Part shown: piece after piece, positions 35,782 to 44,707 of the stretch
Layout: each line of letters starts with the position of its first letter
Position numbering within the stretch: the first letter of the stretch is position 1
NCBI RefSeq assembly: GCF_002165625.1
Contig: NZ_NGNS01000005.1
Span: 155,902-219,901 of the forward strand
Origin: Neiella marina
GTDB taxonomy: Bacteria > Pseudomonadota > Gammaproteobacteria > Enterobacterales > Neiellaceae
Direction of reading: 5' to 3'
Length of the DNA stretch: 64,000 bases
The notes under the pieces: model-generated
Databases searched by the model: none
What the model saw: the letters and a program-made list of their open reading frames with translations, nothing else
What the model was told of the DNA's origin: nothing
Program-made: the position numbers and the translations under genes

Positions 35782-37152
35782 TTATGCTTTGGCGCTGGCA
35801 ATTTCGACGGCTTTTTGGGCCACCATGCCAGTTGCTTGCTCGCCCACTTCTTTGCTCAGCTGTTGTGCGCGACTGCTCAAAATAGTGCTGGCCAATAGCA
35901 GAGGAATGGCAACACACAAACCTTCTACCGTTGTGATCAACGCTTGAGAGATACCGCCAGCCATTAGTTTCGGATCGCCAGTACCGAACAAAGTAATGGC
36001 CTGGAAGGTACCGATCATGCCGGTTACCGTACCCAATAGGCCCATCAATGGCGCGATGGCAGCGAGGACTTTGACCGTTGCTAAGCCTTTGCGGAATTCA
36101 GCCAAATCTTTGAAGACCACTTCTTCAAGCTTCTTACCGATCACGTCGAGATCTTGCAGGTGCTTGTTTTCGTAGTAGGCCAGTAACATGCGGCCAAGTG
36201 GGTTGTCATCAGAAGGATGGTCCATGCTCTTGAGCTGCTTGCGCATGCGCTTGGAAATAGCAGCCAATTTCAGCATCCGCTCCAGCACCACTAGCAAACC
36301 AAATATACCCACCGCGATAATGGCGTAACCAACTGACTTACCTTGTTGGACCCGTTCAATGAGGCTTGGCGATTGCACCAACAACCCAAGCAGGGCACCG
36401 CGCGATGGATCCATGGCAAAGCCCACTGAACCGCCACCAGAAGTCGCTGTCAGTTCTGCCGCTGTGCTGCGCAAGGCGCTGGCAGGTTGGCGAGCGAGCT
36501 CAACCAGTTGTTGGGTATCAGAAGAAAAATTGAGGTACTTGTCATCGCTGATAATGTTAAAAGTACCCACTCGAGTTACTTCGGCATCGTAGGACTCGCC
36601 ACTGGGTTTGATGACCTCGGTAGTAAAGCGGGTGACGCCAGCAGACTCGGAAACTTCTTGCAGCATCATCGCCCACAGTTGCTGCATCTGCTCAATGGTA
36701 GGTACTTCCTTAGTCGCAGCCAGCGCTTCGATAGTGGCTTTGCGCTCGGGATATTCGATGCTGATGAGTGAATCGAACAATAACTTCTCGGTGTCGCCAG
36801 CCATCTGCCGAAACACACCAAACAACTCACCGAGGTTACCGGTACGGCGGTCAAGCTGGGTACTCAGCTCAGATAGTTTGGTTTCGTTTTGATCGAACGT
36901 CAGCTGCATTTCTTCGCGCAGCTTTTCCTGTGCGGCTAGCTCAGCTTGTACTTTTGCCAGCATGGCTTTTTGCTCGCTGGCTGCGGCTTTAAATTTTTGT
37001 TCGCGTTCGCTGTTGTGTGCCGCTTCGGCACTGACGTCTTTGCTGACTTGTAAGTACAAATCTTTCAGCGAATCCGCTTGGCTTATGCCAGTAAAGCCTA
37101 GACACAGCGCTAATAGACTGACTTTTGCGCCGTTAAGAGAGAATAATTTCAC
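35782..37152 (-). CDS. ttpC: TtpC-type long MotA/TolQ/ExbB protein
   Basis: 456 residues. A signal peptide (cut after GISQA) is followed by a periplasmic coiled-coil region (about 30-260, many KAQEL-type heptads), then TM helices and a C-terminal MotA/TolQ/ExbB domain (APLMGLLGTVTGMIGTFQAI). Such long ExbB homologues are the hallmark of Vibrio-type TonB2 systems, where TtpC is needed for TonB2 function. The start is GTG 37152, with GGAG seven bases upstream. Its end lies 16 bases before the short exbB. Confidence 0.92.
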   Translation of the reverse strand: MKLFSLNGAKVSLLALCLGFTGISQADSLKDLYLQVSKDVSAEAAHNSEREQKFKAAASEQKAMLAKVQAELAAQEKLREEMQLTFDQNETKLSELSTQLDRRTGNLGELFGVFRQMAGDTEKLLFDSLISIEYPERKATIEALAATKEVPTIEQMQQLWAMMLQEVSESAGVTRFTTEVIKPSGESYDAEVTRVGTFNIISDDKYLNFSSDTQQLVELARQPASALRSTAAELTATSGGGSVGFAMDPSRGALLGLLVQSPSLIERVQQGKSVGYAIIAVGIFGLLVVLERMLKLAAISKRMRKQLKSMDHPSDDNPLGRMLLAYYENKHLQDLDVIGKKLEEVVFKDLAEFRKGLATVKVLAAIAPLMGLLGTVTGMIGTFQAITLFGTGDPKLMAGGISQALITTVEGLCVAIPLLLASTILSSRAQQLSKEVGEQATGMVAQKAVEIASAKA

Positions 37153-37163
37153 GACATGACTCC

Positions 37164-37919
37164 TTAGCTGGCAGGGCTGTTAACAGGTAGAGTGAGTAGT
37201 TCCGGTGGGGTTTGCTTACGAGCCATTCGCAAGCCATCACGGACACTGGTGCGGTAGCTACTATCGAGTAACTCCCAAGTCTCCAGTGCGCTGTTCCAGC
37301 GACCGCTTTCGTTGCCATCGAGAGTTTGGTAATACAAGCCAACACGGCCTAAGCGAAGGAAGTCGACGGTCTTGGGTTCACCTGATTTAACCAGCACACC
37401 ACGATAGGCTTCGATGGTTCGGCCATACTCCATTTCGACTTGGTAAGCCTCCATGATGCGACGGTACTTTTCGCCAGCGGTAACATCCGCACGGTCAATC
37501 AAGGCGCGCAAATTCTCCAGCCGCTCCTGACGTTCGTCAGTGAGAAATGGCACATCAGCTTCGAGCAGTTGGCCCAGGGTTTCGGTCATTTTTAGCATCA
37601 GTGGTAGCGCTCCGGTTTCGATATTATCGATTTCGGCAATCTGGCCACTAATGCTGCCAATTTCCTGTTGTTGTGAATCAATCAGCTTAGCCATCTGTTG
37701 GTTGTAGATGGTCAAACTTTCCAGACGCTGAGAAGCAATGCGATAGCTCTGCAAATCGCTGGCAGTTTGATCGACCATGGAGTCAATACGAGTCTGGCTG
37801 GCGGCAGCGCTTTTATCGATAGCCTCTTGTTTTTCCAAGCTGTTATCGATTGCCGTGGCGCTGAACGCCAGTGTCATTGAGCTGAGCAGGGCCAGACTAA
37901 GGGGTTTACGAAAAGGCAT
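37164..37919 (-). CDS. DUF3450 coiled-coil periplasmic protein
   Basis: 251 residues with a signal peptide (cut after FSATA), a long amphipathic helix rich in Gln/Ser/Glu (about 25-105) and a compact C-terminal part (YYQTLDGNESGRWN). DUF3450 proteins precede ttpC in TonB2-type operons of marine gammaproteobacteria. The role is probably structural, in the periplasmic part of the complex. It lies 11 bases upstream of ttpC and 59 bases after the receptor gene. Confidence 0.9.
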   Translation of the reverse strand: MPFRKPLSLALLSSMTLAFSATAIDNSLEKQEAIDKSAAASQTRIDSMVDQTASDLQSYRIASQRLESLTIYNQQMAKLIDSQQQEIGSISGQIAEIDNIETGALPLMLKMTETLGQLLEADVPFLTDERQERLENLRALIDRADVTAGEKYRRIMEAYQVEMEYGRTIEAYRGVLVKSGEPKTVDFLRLGRVGLYYQTLDGNESGRWNSALETWELLDSSYRTSVRDGLRMARKQTPPELLTLPVNSPAS

Positions 37920-37978
37920 AGTAAAACCTCTGTTGCTCGGGGCTTGAAATCAAGCCCCGATGATTAATGCGTTAGTGA

Positions 37979-40432
37979 TTAGAATTTGTAAGAGGCTGTC
38001 GCGACCCAATGACGCGGCAGCTCAGGCAGCACGATGGTGCTACCGAACAGGTCTGGGAAGTTCGAGCGGAAGTATTCTTCGTCGGTCAGGTTTTTACCTT
38101 GCACTCGCAACGTCCAGTCATCCGTTGAGTAGCTAACGCCAGCATTGAGCACTGTGTAAGACGGCAATTTCACAGACTTAGAGAATCCGGAATAGGTTGA
38201 ATCTGCATGCACGGCACTGGCTGTGGTACGGAAGCCATTCTGGAAGTCATAGGCCGCTGTCAGGCTGTACATGTTTTCCGGGATACCGGCTTTTTCTGCA
38301 TCCGAACTATTGCCAACCAGCATCAAACCTTGCATTACATAGCCATAAAACAATGATGGGTCGCTAATGCCAGTCATGTCTTCCGCGCCTTGGAAACCGA
38401 ACTGAGTGCCATTTTCCTTGGCCGTTAAGTTGGTCACTTCAATGTGAGTCATGGCCGCCGTCAGAGTCAGCTGTTCAGTCGCTAAGAAACGTGCTTCAAA
38501 CTCATAACCTTTACTTTCAGTGGTATTGTTACTTACCAAATCTTGCGCATTAACACTGGTGCGCTCTTGCTTAAAGTAAGCAGCTGACATGTATAAGCGA
38601 TCATCAAACAAACTGCTTTTGACACCAAATTCGGTGAGTTCTGAATCAGCTAAGGCATTACCACTTTCGATGTTGCCAACTGAGATTTCAGAGCCCTGAC
38701 CCATGATGATGGTGGTTTGCTCAGATACAGTTGCATAAGGCGTAAAACCCCATGGCGTGGTGTATGACACACTCACGGTCCAAGACACACCATCGTCGGA
38801 ATCAGACGCTTTAGCATCAGGATCATCCGGCGAAGCGAAGGCTGTTTTACTGACTTTTTCAGTGCTCGACATATCGACGTAGTCATAGCGTGCACCTAAC
38901 AACACACTTAAATTTTCATAAATGGTGAAGTCGGCTAAGAACGCAAGACCATAGTCAGTGAAGTCACCGACGGTGTAGCTCGAGTAGCCTTCGTCAGAAA
39001 CTGTTGATAACAGCTTGCGATCGAGAGCTGTTGACGGGCCAGTTAAGTCGCGGCGGTCGAAGTATTCAAAGAAGAAGTCATCGCCGTGCTTGAAGTCGGT
39101 GTAGCGTATACTTGGCGACACTTGGTAGGCACCGCTAAGCCACTCGTTGTGGTCGGCTTCATAAGCAAGAATGAGCTGATCTTCAATGACATAAGTGTCA
39201 GCGAACTGAGAAAAGCCGTAGGCGTTTTCGTTAAGGTTTTCGAGATCTTCGAAAAACAACTTGTTGGTCAGCGAGATGCCATTGTCAAACTCGTGAATGA
39301 TGTCGAAATACAAGGTATTAACTTCGGTTTCGAGCACGTCTTCCGGCGCTACCAAAACCTGACTGCCTTTCAATTTGGCAGTACCAACGTCTTCCAAAGC
39401 CCAAAGTGGATCCATTGCATCATCAGTACCGGCAGAAGCGGGCACCCAGAAGTTATTGGAATCAGGCGAGAACTGGCTTTGCCAGTCGAGGAATTCTGCC
39501 GTTGAGTTGTAGCCATCGCCATCCGTGTCAATGGATTGTGCTGACCCAGTGATGTAGGTGCCATGATCGATCAGGTCCTGGGTCACACGGTTCCAACCTG
39601 CAACCTGATTACCATCATAATCATGGTGCATACCGCCGAATTCGATCCGGGTCGAATCGGTCAAATCCATATTGAACGAGGCTTGGAAAATGGTGTTGTC
39701 TGTTGAGGTGTTTTCGTAGTAGCTGTCTGAGTTCTCAACCTCGGCGTAGACGTAATAGCCCAAGCTCTTACCAAACACTTCAGCTGGACCGCCGACTTCT
39801 GCGGTGAGAATACTTTTATCCCAGCTACCTGTGGTGTAAGACATCGCGCCAGTCGGTTTTTCCAGGTATTGGCCGGTTTCAGCGCGGGCTGACTTGGGTT
39901 CAAAGTTGAGGTAACCACCAATTTTTGATGGTCCATAAATTGGAGATGCTGGACCACGGACAATGTCGATACGGTCTGTTGCACCAATTGGGGTTGGGTA
40001 GTTACCCGGGTTGTTCACCCGACGCACGCCACGAAAGTACACTTCTCCAGGAGTACCACGTACGTCGAGTGAACCGGCCACACCGAAGAATGACTGGGTA
40101 AAGGCACCGGGAGATACCAGCACCAAATCATCGATGTCTGTGATGTTGTATGCCTCCAGCATGTCGGAACTAACTGATGTCACGCCACGAGGTGTTTCCA
40201 AAATAGTTTTGCCAAAACCAAATACTGATTTCACCGGCTCGGTAGGCATAATGCCCATGGTGTCTTCGACTTGACCTTCAGCCGTGTAGGTTTCCAGCTC
40301 TACCACTTCTTCACTGCTGGCGGCTTCTTCAGCTTCAGCCTCTTCGGCTAATGCTGACAATGATGATGCTGCGCAGCTTAATCCCACAAACAATGCAAGC
40401 TTGGTCAACCTAAAAGGTTTGTATTCCAACAT
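37979..40432 (-). CDS. TonB-dependent outer-membrane receptor (second paralogue)
   Basis: 817 residues. A signal peptide (cut after SLSALA) is followed by an acidic stretch, a plug (LETPRGVTSVSSDM, IDDLVLVSPGAF, IDIVRGPASPIYGPSKIGG) and a barrel ending in ASYKF. It shares FGFGKTILETPRGVTSV-like and WNRVTQDLIDHGTYITG segments with the receptor at 17.4 kb. ATG 40432 has GGAGAG upstream; the ATG at 40447 would absorb it. It directly precedes the DUF3450-TtpC-ExbB-ExbD-TonB-TPR operon, so this energiser probably serves it. The substrate is unknown; the context suggests purine compounds. Confidence 0.9.
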   Translation of the reverse strand: MLEYKPFRLTKLALFVGLSCAASSLSALAEEAEAEEAASSEEVVELETYTAEGQVEDTMGIMPTEPVKSVFGFGKTILETPRGVTSVSSDMLEAYNITDIDDLVLVSPGAFTQSFFGVAGSLDVRGTPGEVYFRGVRRVNNPGNYPTPIGATDRIDIVRGPASPIYGPSKIGGYLNFEPKSARAETGQYLEKPTGAMSYTTGSWDKSILTAEVGGPAEVFGKSLGYYVYAEVENSDSYYENTSTDNTIFQASFNMDLTDSTRIEFGGMHHDYDGNQVAGWNRVTQDLIDHGTYITGSAQSIDTDGDGYNSTAEFLDWQSQFSPDSNNFWVPASAGTDDAMDPLWALEDVGTAKLKGSQVLVAPEDVLETEVNTLYFDIIHEFDNGISLTNKLFFEDLENLNENAYGFSQFADTYVIEDQLILAYEADHNEWLSGAYQVSPSIRYTDFKHGDDFFFEYFDRRDLTGPSTALDRKLLSTVSDEGYSSYTVGDFTDYGLAFLADFTIYENLSVLLGARYDYVDMSSTEKVSKTAFASPDDPDAKASDSDDGVSWTVSVSYTTPWGFTPYATVSEQTTIIMGQGSEISVGNIESGNALADSELTEFGVKSSLFDDRLYMSAAYFKQERTSVNAQDLVSNNTTESKGYEFEARFLATEQLTLTAAMTHIEVTNLTAKENGTQFGFQGAEDMTGISDPSLFYGYVMQGLMLVGNSSDAEKAGIPENMYSLTAAYDFQNGFRTTASAVHADSTYSGFSKSVKLPSYTVLNAGVSYSTDDWTLRVQGKNLTDEEYFRSNFPDLFGSTIVLPELPRHWVATASYKF

Positions 40433-40631
40433 CTGTGTGCTCTCCATAGATGCAAATTAATCTCAGTAACGAATATGTTTTTGTTCTGCCAGAGGGGTTC
40501 AGCAATCGCTGTGCCAATACATGTCTATATGGTTAGTTATTTGTAATTAGATAGAATAAATATCATAAAAACAGATATTTATGTTTATTTATAAAATTTG
40601 TCTGATTGGTTATTAATTGTTATTTGATTTG

Positions 40632-40666
40632 GGTCATTGCACCTTTTTGAATCAGCTGCAATGACC
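40632..40666. repeat. Inverted repeat GGTCATTGCA-N15-TGCAATGACC
   Basis: Perfect 10-base arms at 40632-40641 and 40657-40666, between the stop of the exported deaminase gene (40677) and the promoter region of the receptor gene. There is no T-run on either strand, so it may be a weak terminator or a protein-binding site. Confidence 0.5.
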
Positions 40667-40676
40667 ATGTTTATTC

Positions 40677-42146
40677 TCAGGGCATAGATGCCGTGAAATC
40701 ACAAAGTTGATACTGTTTGCAAACAAAGCTGTAGGTCACCGGTGTGATGTCGGATAGCGCTTTCACACCTTGGCTTTCAAAGCCTTGCTCGAATGAATCG
40801 AGCCGACTGTTGAGTGTGTTGAGCAGGCCTGCTTTGTTGTTTTCATCGATAAAGGCGTAGCTGATCGAGTTGCGGCTCAACTGGGTGAGCTCATCCCAAC
40901 TTAAGTTGAACTCTTTCACAGCGACGAAAAACTCGTCGGTGATATTGGAGTCCCACATACCGCGGTCGTCTGTCGATAACGCGACTGGTACCCCGAGCCG
41001 CAGATATTCCGGAAACGGGTGTTGATCGTAGCGCTCGATGTATTCCAATAGCAGGTTAGAAATTAGATTGATTTCAATTAGGTAAGGGCCATACCGCATT
41101 TGCCTTAGGAGATCATCGTCATCAATCAGATTGACGCCATGGCCAATGCGGTCGGCTCCGATCCGCAGGGTGTCGCGAATATGAAAGTTGGGCTCGTCAA
41201 CTTCGCCAGCATGAATCGACAGTTTGACGTTGTTGTATGTGCGGCGCAGATCGCGCAGTGTTTCTTTAAAGCGCATTGGGTGGCCTTTGTCATTATCCTC
41301 GCGGCCCACCATATTCACTGCCAGGTAAAGATCGTTGTTGCGGCTGACGAAATCGAAGTAGCGACGCAGCTGATCTTCGGCATTGCCAGCAAAGCGCAGT
41401 ATTGACTCCTGCATACGCACTGTGACGCCAGTGGCTTTGGCATCAGGCTGCTGTAACCGAGCGCGATAGATATCAGCGACGGCATCTGGTTCGATGGGGT
41501 TGCCGTCCGGATCGGTATAGCCAGAAGCACCCATCATTGATTCCATATAAATCAAGCCTTCATCGCCAAACGCCTGCATGTTCTTAACCAGGATGTCGGC
41601 AATTAGGTAGGGGCTGTTCATCAGTTCATCGAGACGCTGCCAATGGCTTTGAAAGAACTCATCGCGGCCTTCGTGAGCGGCGTCGAGCCGAATACTGTTA
41701 AGCCACGCCTTTTTCTCTCTGGCGTTGAGATCTTCTAGTCGCTTGTATTCTGACTTCTCGCAATCAGTTAGCTTTTTGTAGCTCGATTCGAGCAAATTAT
41801 GGAGATGAAGCAGGTAAGGGCGGTAACCAAATTCATTGCCGCCAAAGCCGTTACAGTTATTAATTCTAACTTTGGTGTAGTAGCGATAGCCATGCTGCTG
41901 TTGCGCCAAAGCAAGCTCATACCACCACTCGGACAGCGCTGAGCCAGTCATATGATGATGAAGGTCGCCACCTTTGGGCATGGCATAGAGAAAGGTATAC
42001 AGCTCTGCATCAGACGCTGTTGACTTGAATTGTTCAAACCAGTGAGGTGGTTGCTTGGCTTCGGCAGATACCGGCATCAACGCATAACCTAGCGTCAACG
42101 CAGCCACTGCGAGGGTTCGTCCTCCAACAGACTTGATTGCCGACAT
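40677..42146 (-). CDS. Exported adenosine deaminase-like enzyme
   Basis: 489 residues. A signal peptide (cut after VSAEA) precedes a metal-dependent deaminase domain of the ADA/AMP-deaminase superfamily. The motifs are all present: KGGDLHHHMTGS (metal HxH), SIHAGEVDEP (His and catalytic Glu), RIGHGVNL and LSTDDRGMWDSN (Asp pair). It is longer than cytoplasmic ADA and resembles secreted ADGF/CECR1-type enzymes; extra cysteines (NNCNGFG, LTDCEK, FVCKQYQLC) could form disulfides. It would deaminate adenosine in the periplasm or outside the cell. It is transcribed divergently from puuE, and the ribosome-binding site AAGGAG is clear. Confidence 0.88.
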   Translation of the reverse strand: MSAIKSVGGRTLAVAALTLGYALMPVSAEAKQPPHWFEQFKSTASDAELYTFLYAMPKGGDLHHHMTGSALSEWWYELALAQQQHGYRYYTKVRINNCNGFGGNEFGYRPYLLHLHNLLESSYKKLTDCEKSEYKRLEDLNAREKKAWLNSIRLDAAHEGRDEFFQSHWQRLDELMNSPYLIADILVKNMQAFGDEGLIYMESMMGASGYTDPDGNPIEPDAVADIYRARLQQPDAKATGVTVRMQESILRFAGNAEDQLRRYFDFVSRNNDLYLAVNMVGREDNDKGHPMRFKETLRDLRRTYNNVKLSIHAGEVDEPNFHIRDTLRIGADRIGHGVNLIDDDDLLRQMRYGPYLIEINLISNLLLEYIERYDQHPFPEYLRLGVPVALSTDDRGMWDSNITDEFFVAVKEFNLSWDELTQLSRNSISYAFIDENNKAGLLNTLNSRLDSFEQGFESQGVKALSDITPVTYSFVCKQYQLCDFTASMP

Positions 42147-42256
42147 ATAAGCTCCTTTGCTTCGTACAATCGGATTGCTCGCCGGAGCGGATGACAGCTC
42201 GGCCAGTCATTGTTTGTTAGCCCAATGCAATAGTGATACCAGTCACACCTTTTCCT

Positions 42257-42290
42257 CTTGATATCACGGCCTCGCCAACTTGATATCAAG
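42257..42290. promoter_or_regulatory. Tandem CTTGATATCA repeats, 22-bp spacing
   Basis: CTTGATATCA at 42257-42266 and the full palindrome CTTGATATCAAG at 42279-42290. The starts are 22 bases apart, about two helical turns, so both would face the same side of the DNA. This is a candidate operator for a dimeric regulator other than the RutR-like protein. Confidence 0.5.
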
Positions 42291-42308
42291 ATCTCGCTAA
42301 TCAATAAG

Positions 42309-42324
42309 CTGACCAAATGGTTCA
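42309..42324 (+). promoter_or_regulatory. RutR-box-like operator, exported deaminase / puuE
   Basis: CTGACCAAATGGTTCA contains the perfect core TGACCANNTGGT of the E. coli RutR box TTGACCANNTGGTCAA (11 of 14 fixed positions). It lies 163 bases before the deaminase start and 215 before puuE. A RutR-family regulator is encoded at 60.8 kb. Confidence 0.55.
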
Positions 42325-42538
42325 CAAATGATTTGTTTTGGTGCGTGAGAATGATAATTGCCCTTATTTGATGCGGGGTTAACGTCAGTGAATGGCGTCC
42401 GAACAACATTGGCCGTTGACATAAAGATTGAGAGTCGCTGGCATAAATATTGAAGGTGATGATCCAATGTGAATTCGCTTGTTGGCAGCAATACTCGATT
42501 GGCCGACACCTTAAGCGAGCAAAAACAATGGAGTTTTT

Positions 42539-43462
42539 ATGAGTCGTTCAGTTCCTTTTGAAGCCGATTACCCACGAGACATGGTGGGCTATGGGGCAAC
42601 ACCACCGCATCCCCATTGGCCGGGCGGGGCAAGAATTGCTGTGCAATTTGTGTTGAATTACGAAGAAGGGGCGGAAAACTCGGTATTACATGGTGACGAG
42701 GGCTCGGAGACATTTTTATCGGAAATCATTGGAGCGAAATCATATGCTGCGCGCCACATGAGCATGGAAACCTTATATGAATATGGTTCGCGAGCTGGAT
42801 TTTGGCGTCTCCATCGATTGTTTCGGCAGTATAATTTACCGATCACCGTTTACGGCGTGGCGATGGCTCTGGCGCGAAACCCGGAGGCGGTTGCGGCCAT
42901 GGTTGAAGCAGATTGGGAGATAGCGAGCCATGGTTATCGCTGGATCGACCATCAGTTTATGCCTGAAGAGTTAGAGCGGGAACACATCGCCAAGGCAATC
43001 GAATTGCACACCCAAGTAACGGGCTCTCGGCCACTGGGTTGGTATACTGGGCGCGACAGCCCTAACACACGCCGATTGGTGGTGGAGCAAGGCGGCTTTC
43101 TGTACGACTCAGATAGCTATGCCGACGACTTACCCTACTGGAACCAAGAGTTTGATCAGCCGCACTTGGTTATTCCGTACACCTTGGACACCAATGACAT
43201 GCGTTTTGCCGCACCTCAAGGTTTCAATTGTGGCGACCAGTTCTACACCTATCTCAAAGACTGCTTTGATGCGCTCTATGCGGAGGGTGAGTTTGCTCCG
43301 AAAATGATGAACATTGGTTTGCATTGTCGAATTGTCGGCCGTCCAGCGCGGATCCGAGCGCTAGAGAAGTTTATTCAGCACGTCATGGCCCATCGGGATG
43401 TCTGGGTCTGCAAGCGTATCGACATCGCCAACCATTGGCATCAACATCACCAGCCGGAGTAG
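42539..43462 (+). CDS. puuE: Allantoinase PuuE (polysaccharide-deacetylase fold)
   Basis: Cofactor-free type allantoinase that hydrolyses (S)-allantoin to allantoate. The 307 residues are the usual length. PuuE hallmarks are the opening YPRDMVGYGATPPHPHWPGG, AVQFVLNYEEGAENSVLHGD, EIASHGYRWIDHQ and GWYTGRDSPNTRRLV. The ribosome-binding site is GGAG eight bases before ATG. It supplies the step between UraD and AllC. The cupin_5 gene follows after 6 bases. Confidence 0.95.
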   Translation: MSRSVPFEADYPRDMVGYGATPPHPHWPGGARIAVQFVLNYEEGAENSVLHGDEGSETFLSEIIGAKSYAARHMSMETLYEYGSRAGFWRLHRLFRQYNLPITVYGVAMALARNPEAVAAMVEADWEIASHGYRWIDHQFMPEELEREHIAKAIELHTQVTGSRPLGWYTGRDSPNTRRLVVEQGGFLYDSDSYADDLPYWNQEFDQPHLVIPYTLDTNDMRFAAPQGFNCGDQFYTYLKDCFDALYAEGEFAPKMMNIGLHCRIVGRPARIRALEKFIQHVMAHRDVWVCKRIDIANHWHQHHQPE

Positions 43463-43468
43463 CGAACG

Positions 43469-44116
43469 ATGATGAAGCAAATCGGCACGTTGACTGTGGC
43501 CGTTAGTTTATTGGCATCATTGACTGCGCTGGATGCTGTTAAATCAGTGCAGGCCATGCCAGCGGAAGCCCAGATAGCTAATGTCGACAAAGCTAATTCC
43601 TACAAAGCTAATGCACCCAAGAGATTGACCGCTCAACAAATCATTGATGGGTTGCAGCTACAAGCCCATGTTGAAGGGGGGTATTTTCGCCGCACCTATC
43701 AGGCGGACCATCGCGATAAAATAACCACTGAACATGGCTCTCGCTATTTACTGACGTCGATCTTTTATCTGCTCACCGCCGATGCGCCGATTGGTCACTT
43801 TCATTTAAACCGCTCCGATATATTGCACTTTTATCAAGGTGGCGATCCGATTCGCTATACCTTGATTAAGCCGGATGGCGGCCTTGAGCAAGTTGTCTTG
43901 GGCTCGGATCTAGCGGCCGGTCAGCAATTGCAGCTGACCGTCAAAGGTGGCATTTGGAAATCGTCCGAGCTGCTTGCTGGCGCTCACGGTTATGGCTTGA
44001 TTAGCGAAGCGGTTAGTCCTGGTTTTGACTACAGCGACATGACGCTTGCTACCCAAGGGGCATTGTTGACGCTGTTCCCGCAACACAAGCATTGGATTGA
44101 GCGCTTGGCTAAGTAA
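43469..44116 (+). CDS. Exported cupin_5 (DUF985) protein A
   Basis: 215 residues. An N-terminal signal-like segment (VAVSLLASLTALDAVKSVQA) precedes a cupin_5 domain (about 50-210): VEGGYFRRTYQ, then FYLLTADAPIGHFHLNRSD with the cupin histidines, FYQGGDPI, VLGSDLAAGQQLQL and SEAVSPGFDYSDM. It follows puuE by 6 bases, so the two are probably co-transcribed. It is a clear paralogue of the protein encoded tail-to-tail at 44127-44690. No member of the family has a firm enzymatic role known to me; involvement with ureides is contextual. ATG 43472 is an alternative start. Confidence 0.8.
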   Translation: MMKQIGTLTVAVSLLASLTALDAVKSVQAMPAEAQIANVDKANSYKANAPKRLTAQQIIDGLQLQAHVEGGYFRRTYQADHRDKITTEHGSRYLLTSIFYLLTADAPIGHFHLNRSDILHFYQGGDPIRYTLIKPDGGLEQVVLGSDLAAGQQLQLTVKGGIWKSSELLAGAHGYGLISEAVSPGFDYSDMTLATQGALLTLFPQHKHWIERLAK

Positions 44117-44126
44117 CAACCAACGG

Positions 44127-44690
44127 TCAGTCGTGCGCCAAGCGTTCAATCAAAGCGCTATGTTGGGGAAATTTTTTGAGCAATTGTTGCTTGTTGATTA
44201 GCACCATATCCTCCATTTCCCAGCCTGGTGATACCGCTTCGCTCACCAGCCCGTAATCTCCGTCGGTTAGCTCTGCAGCTTTAAATGTGCCGCCCGCTAC
44301 CGCCAATTGAAGTTGCTGGCCGTTAGCAATATCAGGGCCGACAACAACTTTTTGGTAGCGGCCATCGGGATGAATCAAGTGATACGTTATCGGGGCTCCC
44401 AGGTGGTAGAACTCAACGCCATCGGAGTACTTGGTGTGAAAATGATCAATGGCATTATCTTTGGTCAGCATGTAATAGATGGTGGTCATGGTTAGTCGAT
44501 CACCACGCGCTGTTGCTACTTTTTCACGATGCTCTGCACTGAACACCCGTGCGAAATAGCCGCCTTCAAAATGGCCTGATAGGCCTAGGGTGTCGATAAT
44601 CTGTTGCTGTGTGGGTAGCTCGGCACTACCACTGTGCTTGGTGACTGACATGGATAAGCTCATCGCTGCGAAGGCAAGTAATAATTTCAT
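44127..44690 (-). CDS. Exported cupin_5 (DUF985) protein B
   Basis: 187 residues. A signal peptide (MKLLLAFAAMSLSMSVTKHS region) precedes a cupin_5 domain: FEGGYFARVF, YYMLTKDNAIDHFHTKYSD, FYHLGAPI, VVGPDIANGQQLQL, SEAVSPGWEMEDM. It is about 45% similar by eye to protein A throughout. ATG 44690 has GGAG at the proper spacing; an in-frame codon at 44723 precedes it without a site and lies inside the adenine deaminase gene. It is the last gene of the xdhA operon and converges on protein A with 10 bases between stops. Confidence 0.82.
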   Translation of the reverse strand: MKLLLAFAAMSLSMSVTKHSGSAELPTQQQIIDTLGLSGHFEGGYFARVFSAEHREKVATARGDRLTMTTIYYMLTKDNAIDHFHTKYSDGVEFYHLGAPITYHLIHPDGRYQKVVVGPDIANGQQLQLAVAGGTFKAAELTDGDYGLVSEAVSPGWEMEDMVLINKQQLLKKFPQHSALIERLAHD

Positions 44691-44707
44691 TGTAACTCCA
44701 ATCCGAG

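Larger units (their letters stand above)
42147..42538. other. Divergent regulatory region, exported deaminase / puuE
   Basis: 392 bases without a gene. It contains a RutR-box-like palindrome (42309-42324), two copies of CTTGATATCA 22 bases apart (42257 and 42279) and a stretch loosely resembling a Fur box (42346-42360). It is the most site-rich intergenic region of the window. Confidence 0.6.

Noticed and set aside
42346..42360. TGAGAATGATAATTG resembles half of a Fur box
   Set aside because: Only one side of the palindrome fits, and nothing in the flanking genes is iron-related.
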